From assembly GCF_004784475.1 (NCBI RefSeq), contig NZ_SRRT01000001.1, positions 806,001 through 870,000 of the forward strand: a stretch of DNA of 64,000 nt, read 5' to 3'. Each line of letters opens with the position of its first letter. The first letter of the stretch is position 1. The position numbers and the translations under genes were made by a program. The notes under the pieces are model-generated. The model was not told where the DNA came from. It did no database searches and saw nothing but the letters and a program-made list of their open reading frames with translations. The DNA is from Streptomyces bauhiniae (GTDB lineage Bacteria; Actinomycetota; Actinomycetes; Streptomycetales; Streptomycetaceae). Of the stretch, positions 29,975-39,828 are shown one piece after another.

Positions 29975-32900
29975 CTACGCGTCGGAGTTCTTGCCACCCG
30001 ACCGGGGCGGACCCACCGTCGCTCCCGCCTTGACCCCGCTGTCCTTGCCCGCCGGGCCCTCGAACGACTCCAGCGCCTCCAGCACGTCCTGCACGCGCGA
30101 GATCTCGGTGTTGATGTCCTCGCGGCGGCGCACCAGGATCTCCAGCTCCCGCTTGCCCTCCTCGACCGTGCGCCGCGCCTCGCGGATCGCCTCGGCCTTC
30201 AGGTCCTCGGCCTCCTTGACGAGCCTGGTCTTCTTCTGCTCGGCCTCCTTGAGCAGACCCTCCGCCTTCTTCACGGCGGCGATCCGCACCTTGCCCGCCT
30301 CGGAGTTGGCCTCCGACACCAGCTCCTTGGCCTTCGCCTGCGCCTTGGCGAGCTGCTCCTCGGCCGCCTTGATCAGCGCGTCGCAGCGGTCGCCCGTCGA
30401 CTTCATCGTCTCGGCCGCCTCCCGGCGGGCCCGCTCGTGCAGCTCCTCGATCTCCGAGGTGACCCGCTCGCGCAGCTCCTCCGCCCGCTCCCGGATCGCG
30501 GTCGCGTCCCGGCGCGCGCCGACCAGCAACTCGTCGGCGTCCGTACGGGCCTTCTCCACACGGGAGTTGCCCTCCACCGTCGCCGCCGACACGATCCGCT
30601 CGGCCTCGGTGCGGGCCGCGCCCACCATCGAGTCGGCCTGGCCCTCCGCGTCCGCGGTGGCCTGCTGCGCCTGCTGCCGCGCCTCCGCGAGCAGCTTGTC
30701 CGCCTCGGCCGCCGTCTCCGAGATGAGGGTGTCGACCTGCTCGGCCGCCTCCGAGCGCCGCTTGTTGGCCTCGCTGCGCGCCTCGTCCAGCGTCCGGTCG
30801 GCCTCCTCGCGGGCGGAGCTGGTCAGCCGCTCGGCCTCCGTCTCCGCCTCGGACCTGACCCGCTCGGCCTCGGCGCGCATCCGCTCCGCGTGCCGCTGCG
30901 CCGTACCGACCGTCTCCGCCGCCTCGGCGCGCAGCCGCTCGGCGTCGTCGGTCGCGTCCGCGATCAACTGCTCGGCGTTCGCCACCGCTTCGGCACGGAC
31001 CCGCTCGGCCTCGGCGGCCGTCTCATTCTGGAGCCGCTCCGCCTCGGAACTCGCCTCGGTGATGAGGGTGTCGGCCTGCGTCGCCGCGTCCGAGCGGATG
31101 CGGTTGGCGTCCTCGCGGGCGTCCGCCCGGGTCCGGGACGCGGCCTGGTCGGCCTCCGCCAGCTTGTCCGACGCCTCGGTGCGCACCCGCTGCGCGTACT
31201 CGGCGGCCTCCGAGCGCAGCCGCTCCGACTCCTCGGCCGCCTCGGCGACCGTGTGCTCGGCGAGCGCCTTGGCCGCCTCCGATTCCTCGCTCGCCTCCCG
31301 GCGCAGCCGCGTCGCGTCCTCGCTGGCCCGCTCCCGCTCGGCGTAGGCGTCGGTGCGGACCCGGTCCGCCTCCTCCTCGGCCTCGCGCCGGGTACGGTCC
31401 GCCGCGTGCTCGGCGGCCGAACGCAGCCCGGTGATCTCCTCCTGCGCCTGCTCGTGCAGCCCGCTGACGGAGTCCCGTACCTGCGCCGCGTGGGTCTCGG
31501 CGGCGGACACCATCTCGGTGGCCCGGCGGTCCGCCTCCTCCACCAGCCGGGTCGCCTCGGCCTGCGCCTCCTCCACGCGGGTGCGCGCCGCGGCGAGCAG
31601 CTCCTCGCTCTGCTCGCGGGCCCGCTCGCGCTCCTGGTCCGCCTCCTCGCGGGCGGCGCCGAGCAGCTCCTCCGCCTCGCGGCGGCGCCGGGCGGCCTCC
31701 TCCTGGGCGGCGGCCAGCGTCTCGGACGCCTCCGTGCCCAGCCGCTCGGCGGCGGCCTGCGCCTCCGCGCGGACCCGGTCGGCACTCTCCTGCGCCTCGG
31801 CCTTGAGCCGCTCGGCCTCGGCCGCGGCCTCCGACCGCAGCCGCACGGCCACCGACTCGCCCTCGGCACGCGAGGCGGACGCGTCCGCCGCGGCCTCGTC
31901 GCGCAGCCGCTCGGCCTCGGCCGCGGCCTGCTCCTGGAGCGTACGGATGCGCTCGGCGGCCTCCGAACGCAGCCGCTCGGCCTCCTCGCCGGCCTCGCGG
32001 CGGATACGGGACGCCTCCTCGCGGGCCTCGGTCAGCGCCTGCTCGGCCGACTCCAGGCGCTCCTGCGCCTCGGTCTGCAGCCGGGTCAGCTCACCGGCGG
32101 CCTCCTCGCGGCGCGCCTCGGCGGCCTTCTCGGCCTCCTCGCGCAGCTCGCGCGCGGCCTTCTCGGCTTCCGCCCCGACCGTTTCCGCCCGTTCCTCGGC
32201 CTCGGCCTTGAGCCGCTCGGCCTCCTTACGGGTGCGCTCGAGGGTCTCCTCGGCCTGCCGGCGCAGGCTGGTCGCCCGCTCGATGGCCTCGGTGCGGACC
32301 TTCTCGCTGTCGGTGGTGGCGGTCTTGCGCAGCTCGTCCGCGTCCGCCTTCGCCTTGGCGAGGAGTTCCTCGGCGGACTTGGCCGCCTCCTCGATCTGGG
32401 TGACCGCCTCCCGGCGGGCCTCGGCGCGGATGGAGTCGCCCTCGGTGACCGCGTCGGCGCGGAGCTGCTCGGCCTCGCCGCGCAGGCGCCGGGCCTCCTC
32501 CTGCAGCTCGACCGTCTTGGCCCGGTACTCCTTGGTGTCGTCCTTCGCCGTGCCCTTGAGCTCCTCGGCGATGTCGTGCGCCTCGGCACGCAGCCGGTCC
32601 GCCTCCGCCTCGGCCTCCGAGCGGATGCGCTCGGCCTCCTCGGTGGCGGCCTTGGTGGTCTTCCGGGCGTCCTCGGCGGCCTTGTTCAGGACCTCCTCGG
32701 CCGTCCGGGCGGCCTTGGAGAGCTGGCTCGCGGTCTCCTCGGCGGTGGCGCTGCGGGCGTTCTCCCCGGCCTCGGCGAGGATCTTCTCCGCCTCGGCACG
32801 GGCATCCGCGACGATCTGCTCGGCGTCCGCCTTGGTGGTCTCGGCCTCCTTGGTGGCCTCGCTGACCAGCCGGGCGACCTGCTCCTTGGCGGTACGGGTC

Positions 32901-33820
32901 CGGGTCTCGTTGGCGGCGTCGGCGCCTGCCAGCGCCTTGGCGGCGGCCTCCTTCGCCTCGGTTACCAGCTTCTCCGCCTCGGAGCGGGCGCTGCGCAGGG
33001 CGCGCTCGGCCTCCGCCATCCGCTCCTCGGCGGTGCGGCTCAGCTCGGCGGCCTGCCGGCGCGCGGCGTCGGACTCGCTGGCGGTGGAGGTACGGAGCTG
33101 CTCGGCGTGGTCGGTGGCCTCCTGCGCCTGCGAGGAGGCGGCGTTCAGCAGCCGCTCGGCGTCGGTACGGGCCCGGCGCAGGATCTGCTCGGCCTCGCTG
33201 CGGGCCGCCTCCGCGTCGGTGCGCAGCCGCTCACGGGCCTCGTGGGTCAGCCGCTCGGCCTCGGCGCGGGCGGCGGCCATGGCCTGCTCGGCCTCGGCGC
33301 GCGACTCGTCCAGCAGCCGGCGGGCCTGCTGCTCGGTACGGGCGCGGAGCTGTTCGGCCCAGGCCACGTTCTCGTTGACGTGGGACTCGACCGTCTGGCG
33401 GCGCTCGGCCAGCTCCTGGTCGAGCTGCTGGCGGCGGGTGACCGCCTCCTGGTGCAGCTCCGCCTGGAGCCGGGCGGAGTGCTCGGCGTGCTCCTGGAGG
33501 ATGCGCTGGGTCTGCGCGCGGGCCTGGCTCAGCTCGCGCTCGGCGTCCTGCCGCAACTGGTCGGCCTGCACCTGGGCGTTGCGGAGCAACTGCTCGGCCT
33601 GGTACCCGATGTCACCGCCGTCGTAGGCGGGACGGGTCATCAGGGTGCGGCGCGCCTCGTGCAGCTTGGCGCGCAGCACCTCGACCTGGTAGCCGAGGTC
33701 CTCGGCGTGCTGGATCGCCTTTTCCCGCTCGGTCTTCAGCCGCTTCATCTCGGCCTCGAACCGAGAGAGGTGGTCGACGTCAGCCGCCGGCTCTCGCTCC
33801 TGGCTCTCGTAGCCCCGCAC
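29975..33820 (-). CDS. scy: Long coiled-coil polarisome protein Scy
   Basis: About 1281 residues from GTG 33820 (starting RGYESQEREPAADVDHL); an ATG at 33871 would add 17 residues. Scy organises the tip-organising centre with DivIVA and FilP and controls where new hyphal tips form. The N-terminal part (SRFEAEMKRLKTEREKA) is a canonical heptad coil, a non-helical PAYDGGDIGYQAE patch follows, and the remainder is a continuous Ala/Glu/Arg-rich rod. Its low-complexity DNA keeps one frame of the opposite strand open along its entire length, an artefact of composition. Often annotated as cellulose-binding protein, with no support in the sequence. Confidence 0.93.
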   Translation of the reverse strand: MRGYESQEREPAADVDHLSRFEAEMKRLKTEREKAIQHAEDLGYQVEVLRAKLHEARRTLMTRPAYDGGDIGYQAEQLLRNAQVQADQLRQDAERELSQARAQTQRILQEHAEHSARLQAELHQEAVTRRQQLDQELAERRQTVESHVNENVAWAEQLRARTEQQARRLLDESRAEAEQAMAAARAEAERLTHEARERLRTDAEAARSEAEQILRRARTDAERLLNAASSQAQEATDHAEQLRTSTASESDAARRQAAELSRTAEERMAEAERALRSARSEAEKLVTEAKEAAAKALAGADAANETRTRTAKEQVARLVSEATKEAETTKADAEQIVADARAEAEKILAEAGENARSATAEETASQLSKAARTAEEVLNKAAEDARKTTKAATEEAERIRSEAEAEADRLRAEAHDIAEELKGTAKDDTKEYRAKTVELQEEARRLRGEAEQLRADAVTEGDSIRAEARREAVTQIEEAAKSAEELLAKAKADADELRKTATTDSEKVRTEAIERATSLRRQAEETLERTRKEAERLKAEAEERAETVGAEAEKAARELREEAEKAAEARREEAAGELTRLQTEAQERLESAEQALTEAREEASRIRREAGEEAERLRSEAAERIRTLQEQAAAEAERLRDEAAADASASRAEGESVAVRLRSEAAAEAERLKAEAQESADRVRAEAQAAAERLGTEASETLAAAQEEAARRRREAEELLGAAREEADQERERAREQSEELLAAARTRVEEAQAEATRLVEEADRRATEMVSAAETHAAQVRDSVSGLHEQAQEEITGLRSAAEHAADRTRREAEEEADRVRTDAYAERERASEDATRLRREASEESEAAKALAEHTVAEAAEESERLRSEAAEYAQRVRTEASDKLAEADQAASRTRADAREDANRIRSDAATQADTLITEASSEAERLQNETAAEAERVRAEAVANAEQLIADATDDAERLRAEAAETVGTAQRHAERMRAEAERVRSEAETEAERLTSSAREEADRTLDEARSEANKRRSEAAEQVDTLISETAAEADKLLAEARQQAQQATADAEGQADSMVGAARTEAERIVSAATVEGNSRVEKARTDADELLVGARRDATAIRERAEELRERVTSEIEELHERARREAAETMKSTGDRCDALIKAAEEQLAKAQAKAKELVSEANSEAGKVRIAAVKKAEGLLKEAEQKKTRLVKEAEDLKAEAIREARRTVEEGKRELEILVRRREDINTEISRVQDVLEALESFEGPAGKDSGVKAGATVGPPRSGGKNSDA

Positions 33821-34028
33821 TGCGCGGTCCCATCCGTCCCCTGGTGAATTTCTCCGACGAGCACCGTCCATCCGCCGGACGGGGCCCTCCGGGGAATGGT
33901 GTCAGATCAACGGCGGAGCACGGGCTGCTGCCCCGACGCTCGTCCCCCGAAACCCGGACCCCGGCATCGGTCGTCCCCCGTGTTCGGGGACGACCGCCCC
34001 CAACCCTACCGGCCCTTATGTACGAGAG

Positions 34029-34469
34029 TCAGTGCTCAGGTGACTCAACTGCCGCCGAAGTGACCAGTTCTGTCAGGACTCCGTGGCAATCCTTGGGGTG
34101 CAGGAAGGTGATCCGGGACCCCATGGAACCGATGCGGGGCTCGTCGTACAGCACGCGTACGCCCTTGTCGCGGATGCCGGCGGCGTCCGCGTCCACGTCC
34201 GCGGTGCCGAAGGCGATGTGATGGACGCCCTCCCCGTTCTTGGCCAGCCACTTGCCGACCGCGGAGTCCTCCCGCGTCGGCTCCAGCAACTGGAGGTAGG
34301 AGGCGCCGCCGTCCGAGGTCTCGTTGATCTTGAGCATGGCCTCCCGGACGCCCTGCTCCTCGTTCACCTCGGTGTGGAACACCTCGAAGCCGTAGGTCGT
34401 CCGGTAGAACTCGACGGTGGTGTCGAGGTCGTGGCAGGCGATCCCGATGTGGTCGATTCGCGTCAGCAT
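34029..34469 (-). CDS. mce: Methylmalonyl-CoA epimerase
   Basis: Interconverts (2R)- and (2S)-methylmalonyl-CoA. 146 residues of two glyoxalase-like beta-alpha-beta-beta-beta modules. Metal ligands are visible in [13 protein letters not shown] (His), [15 protein letters not shown] (His) and CHGVLTELV (Glu), and the CoA-side stretch [18 protein letters not shown] is conserved. It is divergent from the acetyl-CoA acetyltransferase gene and close to meaB, giving a propionyl/acyl-CoA neighbourhood. Confidence 0.94.
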   Translation of the reverse strand: MLTRIDHIGIACHDLDTTVEFYRTTYGFEVFHTEVNEEQGVREAMLKINETSDGGASYLQLLEPTREDSAVGKWLAKNGEGVHHIAFGTADVDADAAGIRDKGVRVLYDEPRIGSMGSRITFLHPKDCHGVLTELVTSAAVESPEH

Positions 34470-34618
34470 GGTTTCAGTGCAGCGCTCCGGCGGTGGTTAC
34501 GCAACGTGCGCGCGATCACACCGCAATGGCGATGACGGGCTCCGGTACCGCTCAGTACATTCGAAGTAAACCCTCGTTCACTCCTCGGCTGTGCAGGCCG
34601 GTAAGGGGATCGCAGCTC

Positions 34619-35818
34619 ATGTCTTCTGGAAAGACCACCTCTGTGATCGTCGCGGGCGCTCGGACGCCCATGGGACGGTTGCTCGGTTCGCTGAAGTCCT
34701 TCTCGGGTGCCGACCTGGGCGGCTTCGCCATCAAGGCGGCCCTCGACCGCGCCGGGATCAGCGGCGACCAGGTCCAGTACGTGATCATGGGCCAGGTGCT
34801 CCAGGCGGGTGCCGGTCAGATCCCGGCCCGCCAGGCGGCGGTCAAGGCCGGCATCCCGATGAACGTGCCGGCGCTCACCGTCAACAAGGTCTGCCTCTCC
34901 GGCCTCGACGCGATCGCGCTGGCCGACCAGCTCATCCGCGCGGGTGAGTTCGACATCGTGGTCGCGGGCGGCCAGGAGTCGATGACCAACGCCCCGCATC
35001 TGCTGCCGAAGTCCCGCGAGGGCTTCAAGTACGGCGCGATCGAGATGCTGGACTCGATGGCCCACGACGGGCTGACCGACTCCTTCGAGAACATCGCCAT
35101 GGGCGAGTCCACGGAGAAGCACAACACCCGCCTCGGCATCGGCCGGGCCGCGCAGGACGAGATCGCCGCGCTGTCCCACCAGCGGGCCGCGGCCGCGCAG
35201 AAGAACGGCCTGTTCGAGGCCGAGATCACCCCGGTGGAGATCCCGCAGCGCAAGGGTGACCCGGTGCTGTTCAGCAAGGACGAGGGCATCCGCGGGGACA
35301 CCACCGCCGAGTCGCTCGGCCGGCTCCGGCCCGCCTTCACCAAGGACGGCACCATCACCGCCGGGTCCTCCTCGCAGATCTCCGACGGCGCGGCCGCGGT
35401 GGTCGTGATGAGCAAGGCGAAGGCGGAGGAGCTGGGCCTTGAGTGGCTCGCGGAGATCGGCGCGCACGGCAATGTCGCCGGTCCCGACAACTCCCTCCAG
35501 TCGCAGCCGTCCAACGCCATTCAGCATGCGCTGGGCAAGGAGGGCCTGACGGTCTCCGACCTGGACCTCGTCGAGATCAACGAGGCGTTCGCGGCGGTCG
35601 CCGTGCAGTCAATGGACGACCTCGGGGTGTCCACGGAAAAGGTGAACGTCAACGGCGGTGCCATCGCCCTCGGCCACCCGATCGGCATGTCCGGCGCCCG
35701 GCTGGTGCTGCACCTGGCGCTGGAGCTGAAGCGCCGGGGCGGCGGGGTCGGCGCGGCCGCGCTGTGCGGTGGCGGCGGGCAGGGTGACGCGCTGATCGTG
35801 CGGGTACCCAAGGGCTAG
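34619..35818 (+). CDS. Acetyl-CoA C-acetyltransferase (thiolase)
   Basis: 399-residue thiolase that condenses or cleaves acetoacetyl-CoA. The nucleophilic Cys is at about residue 92 in [11 protein letters not shown], the active-site His lies in [17 protein letters not shown] and the second Cys in [12 protein letters not shown], with NEAFAAVAV nearby. ATG 34619 follows AAGGGG. It is 43 bases before meaB and probably shares its transcript. Confidence 0.94.
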   Translation: MSSGKTTSVIVAGARTPMGRLLGSLKSFSGADLGGFAIKAALDRAGISGDQVQYVIMGQVLQAGAGQIPARQAAVKAGIPMNVPALTVNKVCLSGLDAIALADQLIRAGEFDIVVAGGQESMTNAPHLLPKSREGFKYGAIEMLDSMAHDGLTDSFENIAMGESTEKHNTRLGIGRAAQDEIAALSHQRAAAAQKNGLFEAEITPVEIPQRKGDPVLFSKDEGIRGDTTAESLGRLRPAFTKDGTITAGSSSQISDGAAAVVVMSKAKAEELGLEWLAEIGAHGNVAGPDNSLQSQPSNAIQHALGKEGLTVSDLDLVEINEAFAAVAVQSMDDLGVSTEKVNVNGGAIALGHPIGMSGARLVLHLALELKRRGGGVGAAALCGGGGQGDALIVRVPKG

Positions 35819-35861
35819 ATCTTCTTTTCCGGCGGTGTGCGCGAGTGAACGGAGCTGTGTG

Positions 35862-36818
35862 ATGCGGGACGTCTCCTCTCTGGTGGCCGAGGCCAGGGAA
35901 GGCCGGCCCCGGGCCGTGGCCCGGCTGATCTCCCTGGTCGAGGGGGCGTCCCCGCAGCTACGGGAGGTGATGGCGGCGCTCGCCCCGCTGACCGGCAACG
36001 CGTACGTGGTCGGTCTGACCGGCTCGCCCGGCGTCGGCAAGTCCACCTCCACCTCCGCGCTGGTCACCGCGTACCGCAAGCAGGGCAAGCGGGTCGGCGT
36101 CCTCGCCGTCGACCCGTCCTCGCCGTTCTCCGGGGGCGCGCTACTCGGGGACCGGGTCCGGATGTCCGACCACGCCTCCGACCCCGGCGTCTACATCCGC
36201 TCCATGGCCACCCGCGGTCACCTGGGCGGGCTCGCCTGGGCCGCGCCGCAGGCGATCCGGGTGCTGGACGCGGCCGGCTGCGACGTGATCCTGGTCGAGA
36301 CGGTCGGCGTCGGCCAGTCCGAGGTGGAGATCGCCTCCCAGGCCGACACCTCCGTGGTCCTGCTGGCGCCGGGCATGGGCGACGGCATCCAGGCGGCCAA
36401 GGCCGGAATCCTGGAGATCGGTGACGTCTACGTCGTCAACAAGGCCGACCGCGACGGCGCCGACGCCACCGCCCGCGAGCTGAACCACATGCTCGGCCTC
36501 GGCGAGGCCCGAGGCCCCGGCGACTGGCGCCCCCCGATCGTCAAGACGGTCGCGGCCCGCGCGGAAGGCATCGACGAGGTCGTCGAGGCCCTGGAGAAGC
36601 ACCGGGCCTGGATGGAGGAACACTCCGTCCTCGCCGAACGCCGTCGCGCCCGAGCGGCCCGCGAGGTGGAGACCATCGCGGTCACCACCCTCCGCGAACG
36701 CATCGGCGACCTCCACGGCGACCGCCGCCTCTCCACCCTCGCCGACCGCATCGTCACCGGCACCCTCGACCCGTACCGCGCGGCGGACGAACTGGTCGAG
36801 GGCCTTACGCAGGGCTGA
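35862..36818 (+). CDS. meaB: MeaB-type GTPase, chaperone of adenosylcobalamin acyl-CoA mutases
   Basis: G3E-family GTPase that protects and reloads B12-dependent methylmalonyl- or isobutyryl-CoA mutases. 318 residues with the P-loop GSPGVGKSTSTSAL at about 54-67, the switch regions VLAVDPSSPFSGGALLGDRVRM and ETVGVGQSEVE, and the base-recognition motif NKAD. The C-terminal dimerisation arm is present. The likely client in this window is icmA, 8 kb downstream; other mutases may be encoded elsewhere. ATG 35862 has ggag eight bases upstream; an in-frame GTG at 35835 is less likely. Confidence 0.93.
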   Translation: MRDVSSLVAEAREGRPRAVARLISLVEGASPQLREVMAALAPLTGNAYVVGLTGSPGVGKSTSTSALVTAYRKQGKRVGVLAVDPSSPFSGGALLGDRVRMSDHASDPGVYIRSMATRGHLGGLAWAAPQAIRVLDAAGCDVILVETVGVGQSEVEIASQADTSVVLLAPGMGDGIQAAKAGILEIGDVYVVNKADRDGADATARELNHMLGLGEARGPGDWRPPIVKTVAARAEGIDEVVEALEKHRAWMEEHSVLAERRRARAAREVETIAVTTLRERIGDLHGDRRLSTLADRIVTGTLDPYRAADELVEGLTQG

Positions 36819-36822
36819 GGTC

Positions 36823-36854
36823 CGTCGACAGCGGGGCTCGTCGACAGCGGGGCT
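36823..36854 (+). repeat. 16-bp tandem duplication after meaB
   Basis: The 16-mer cgtcgacagcggggct is repeated once, head to tail, starting four bases after the meaB stop. No role is apparent; slippage in non-coding DNA is the simplest explanation. Confidence 0.85.
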
Positions 36855-36864
36855 CGTAGGCAGG

Positions 36865-36921
36865 AGAGCGCCCCACCCTCCCGCGCGCCGGATACGGCGC
36901 GTCGGGCGGATGGGGCGCTCT
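36865..36921. terminator. Bidirectional terminator between meaB and marR
   Basis: Perfect 11-bp arms agagcgcccca (36865-36875) and tggggcgctct (36911-36921); the interior also pairs in part through a gcgcgcc/ggcgcg stem. It separates convergent genes. Confidence 0.7.
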
Positions 36922-36973
36922 TCTGTGACCGGTTGAGCGGGCCCGCGGGGTCACCGCCGGCCCACCGGGCGGC

Positions 36974-37450
36974 TTACGGGCGGCCGCGTTGGTCGCGGAG
37001 ATGCTCCGCGATGGGCTTGAGGGACTTGTCGAGGTCCTGGAGGGCGTCGGGGGAGAGGAGGTCGATGAAGTGGCGGCGGACGGAGGCCACGTGGTGCGGG
37101 GCCACCTTCCGCATCGTCTCCAGCCCGTGCTCGGTCAGGACGGCGAAGAGGCCGCGCCGGTCCGACTCGCAGTTCTCCCGGCGGACCAGGTCCGCGTTCT
37201 CCATGCGCGTGATCTGATGCGAGAGGCGGCTCTTGGACTGCATGGTCGCGCCCGCCAGGTCGCTCATCCGCATCCGCATGTCTTCCGACTCGGACAGATT
37301 GACGAGGATCTCGTAGTCGTTCATCGTCAGGCCGAACGGCTGAAGATCCTTCTCTAGCTGGTACGTCAACAGCCTGTTGACCTCCAGGTGGGTGCGCCAG
37401 GCGCACTGCTCCGCATCGGTCAGCCAGTGCGTGGCCGTCTCGGTCTCCAT
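36974..37450 (-). CDS. MarR-family transcriptional regulator
   Basis: 158-residue winged-helix dimeric regulator. Dimerisation helices frame the DNA-binding part MSDLAGATMQSKSRLSHQITR (recognition helix) and the wing RENCESDRRGLFAVLTEHG. The N-terminus (WLTDAEQCAWRTHLEVNRLL) is typical of an abundant Streptomyces subgroup. It is followed by the aim24 genes, transcribed toward it; its own promoter in the 92-base gap is not obvious. Ligand and targets cannot be read from the sequence. Confidence 0.88.
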   Translation of the reverse strand: METETATHWLTDAEQCAWRTHLEVNRLLTYQLEKDLQPFGLTMNDYEILVNLSESEDMRMRMSDLAGATMQSKSRLSHQITRMENADLVRRENCESDRRGLFAVLTEHGLETMRKVAPHHVASVRRHFIDLLSPDALQDLDKSLKPIAEHLRDQRGRP

Positions 37451-37542
37451 GAATGAAGTCTACCTAAGAAGTTGAATGGCGAACTACTCTGGGTGATGTG
37501 ACTGTGCGCACGCGTTCGACGTCACACTCCGCAGACTACCGC

Positions 37543-38349
37543 TCACAGCCCGAAGCGACGCTGGAGGTCTCCTAGCTGTCCGGGAAGGCGCGGTACCCCG
37601 GAAGCCCCCGTTCCGGGCCCCATCGGCCCTGCTGCGCCCCCTCCGGGTACCCCCGGCTCGGACGGAACAGCACCCGTGGACGGCTCGGCCATCAGCGTCT
37701 CGCTGGACTGGAGCAGCACCGTCCCCGCACCCGTGAACTCGAACTGGTGCTCCTCCCCGGAAGCCCCGCCGATCCCCGTCATCGCACGTAGACCGCCCAG
37801 CACGCCGGTGAGATAGGAGTGGTCGTAGTGATGGCAGGGGGAGGGGCAGTCGGCCCAGCCGACCAGCGCCTGCGGGTCCACCCGGATCGGCGGCTCCATG
37901 AAGACCACCGGCCCGTTGGAAGCGGCGACGAACTTTCCGGTTCCGATGAGCGTCAGAAAGCCCGGCACGATCGACTGTTTGAGTGCCAAGCTTGGCTGAA
38001 AAGCGATCAAGTTGCCCGCGCGAACGGTCAGGTTGCCCTGTTCCAAGTCGTACGAATTCACGTCGAAGGCCCGGTCCGCGAGGAGCATCTTGCCCGAGCC
38101 CTCCGCCACCACCCAGTCGCTCGCGTGCAGTGGCGAATGGAAGGAAGTACGCACCAGCCGGTCCAGCCGGCCGTGCCCGATGCCGTTGAAGTCGATCGAC
38201 CCGTAGTAGGCGATCATCTTCCCCTTCTGCAGGAACCACTGGCTCCCCTTGAGCTCCACACAGAAGGTGTACGGGTTCACGTTGTCGTCGGCAGGGAGCG
38301 TCACCGGGTCGAAGACCACCGGGCCGCCCGCGCTCGGGTAACCGCTCAC
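37543..38349 (-). CDS. AIM24-family protein, third of three in tandem
   Basis: 268 residues; beta-rich AIM24 domain (about residues 15-215) ending in the family signature GEEHQFEFTGAGTVLLQSSE, followed by a Gly/Pro-rich C-terminal tail of about 50 residues not found in its two sisters. GTG start overlaps the stop of the middle gene (GTGA). The family is named for mitochondrial biogenesis factor AIM24; its bacterial function is unknown. It is the last gene of the trio in transcription order. Confidence 0.85.
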   Translation of the reverse strand: MSGYPSAGGPVVFDPVTLPADDNVNPYTFCVELKGSQWFLQKGKMIAYYGSIDFNGIGHGRLDRLVRTSFHSPLHASDWVVAEGSGKMLLADRAFDVNSYDLEQGNLTVRAGNLIAFQPSLALKQSIVPGFLTLIGTGKFVAASNGPVVFMEPPIRVDPQALVGWADCPSPCHHYDHSYLTGVLGGLRAMTGIGGASGEEHQFEFTGAGTVLLQSSETLMAEPSTGAVPSEPGVPGGGAAGPMGPGTGASGVPRLPGQLGDLQRRFGL

Positions 38350-38996
38350 AGCTTCTCCTCCGACGCCTGGACGTACACCGTGCCGTGGCCGCTCAGCTCC
38401 AGTTGGAACGCCTCGCCCGAGCCGCGCCCCACCATGTCCCGCCAGCCCAGCGCGGTGGACAGCTTGTTGCGCACCTCGCCGTGATGGGCGACGTACGCCT
38501 GGGGGTCCACATGGACCGGGCGCTGCGGAGTGATGGGCAGCTCGAAGACCCCGCCGTGCGCCATCACCGCGACCGCGCCGTGGCCCTGGAGGGTGGTGGT
38601 GAACAGGCCCTGCCCGGTCGCCTGGCCGCGCACCAGGCCCATCACCCCGCCCTGCGAGCCGAGGAACATCGTGCCCTGCCGCAGCGAGCCCTCGAAGGCG
38701 AGCAGCCGGTCCGCCTCCACGTACAGGGTGTCGCCGGTGAGGGAGATGACATGGACGTGATGGCCGCCGTGCCCGAACAGGACCGTGCCGCTGCCCTCCA
38801 CCGTCATCAGCGGAGCCGCCTCCCCGGCGACCCGGCGCCCGAGCATCGACATCACCCCGCCCTGCCCGCTCTGCATGTTCGGGGTGAAGGACACCTCACC
38901 GGTGTACGCCAGCATCGCCCCGCGCTGACTGAACAGCCGCTGCCCCGGCGCCAGCCGGGCCTCGACCATCTTGGAGTTGATCTCCCGGAAGCTCAT
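38346..38996 (-). CDS. AIM24-family protein, second of three in tandem
   Basis: 216 residues starting at ATG 38996, one base after the stop of the first gene. Single AIM24 domain with LYVEADRLLAFEGSL and the signature GSGEAFQLELSGHGTVYVQASE. No signal peptide, so presumably cytoplasmic. Spacing and overlap show that the three genes are cotranslated, and their products may form a hetero-oligomer. Confidence 0.87.
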   Translation of the reverse strand: MSFREINSKMVEARLAPGQRLFSQRGAMLAYTGEVSFTPNMQSGQGGVMSMLGRRVAGEAAPLMTVEGSGTVLFGHGGHHVHVISLTGDTLYVEADRLLAFEGSLRQGTMFLGSQGGVMGLVRGQATGQGLFTTTLQGHGAVAVMAHGGVFELPITPQRPVHVDPQAYVAHHGEVRNKLSTALGWRDMVGRGSGEAFQLELSGHGTVYVQASEEKL

Positions 38997-38997
38997 C

Positions 38998-39630
38998 TCA
39001 CAGGTCCCCCGCGATCGTGTTCCGCTCGCTGGGCTGCACATAGACCAGCCCGTCGCCCTCGAAGCGGAGCTGGAACGCCTCCCCGCCGCCCTCGCCCATC
39101 AGGGTGCGGAAGGTGACGCCGGACTGGAAGGACTGCCGTACGTTCCCCTGGTGGGCGATGTAGGCGCCCGGATCGACGGTCAGCGGGTACTGCGGGCTGA
39201 CCCGGAGCACCACCGCCGGACCGTCGGACAGGATCGCGGCCTGGCCGGTGCCCTCCACGGTCGTGGTGAACAGCCCGTTGCCCTGGGAGGCGCCCCGCAG
39301 CCCGGTGAAGGTGGTGCCCGTGCGCAGCCCGGCATCGGTCGCCAGCAGGTTGCTCGACTCCACGTACAGCGTGTCGCCGCGCAGGGCGACGAGATTGATC
39401 TCGGCCGCCCGGTCCGCGAACCAGCAGGTCCCCTGTCCTCTCACCTCCATCACCGTCATCTGCTCGCCGGTGAGCCGCCGCGTCACCATCCCGCGCAGCC
39501 CCTCACCGCCGCCGCTCAGCTTCTTGAAGGCCATCTGCCCGTCGTACGCGACCATCGAGCCGTTCTTCGCCTTCACGGCGTCCCCGGTCACGTCGACGGC
39601 GAGGACCTTGCTTCCCTGCAGTCGGAACAT
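38998..39630 (-). CDS. AIM24-family protein, first of three in tandem
   Basis: 210 residues from ATG 39630 (FRLQGSKVLAVDVTGDAV); an in-frame GTG two codons earlier is equally likely and the frame stays open to 39717. Contains LYVESSNLLATDAGL and the C-terminal signature GGEAFQLRFEGDGLVYVQPSE shared with its sisters. First gene of the operon; a GGAGG lies about 18 bases upstream, too far for this ATG. Confidence 0.85.
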   Translation of the reverse strand: MFRLQGSKVLAVDVTGDAVKAKNGSMVAYDGQMAFKKLSGGGEGLRGMVTRRLTGEQMTVMEVRGQGTCWFADRAAEINLVALRGDTLYVESSNLLATDAGLRTGTTFTGLRGASQGNGLFTTTVEGTGQAAILSDGPAVVLRVSPQYPLTVDPGAYIAHQGNVRQSFQSGVTFRTLMGEGGGEAFQLRFEGDGLVYVQPSERNTIAGDL

Positions 39631-39828
39631 CGCCACACCGTGAAAGTAGCCTCCGGCCGGGTGGAGAGAACAGGGCCCACGGGTGGAGAACGACCCTGAG
39701 CACACCCCTAGGGGCACCGTTTGTCACAATGGGAGGACGCTTGTGCTTCCGTTCACAAAGCGGATCATGAGCCGGCCCTCCACCGGCCGGACCCCGCCCT
39801 CCAGCAAACGTTCCCCCGAAGGTGACCC

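Noticed and set aside
29948..33847. A 1299-codon open frame on the plus strand lying across the whole of scy
   Set aside because: It mirrors the Ala/Glu/Arg codon pattern of scy; the translation is Leu/Arg/Gly-rich low complexity with no family motif, and scy is a clear known gene on the minus strand.
37451..37542. MarR autoregulatory operator AGTTG-N5-CGAACT upstream of the MarR gene
   Set aside because: The arms match imperfectly and are short; not distinguishable from chance.
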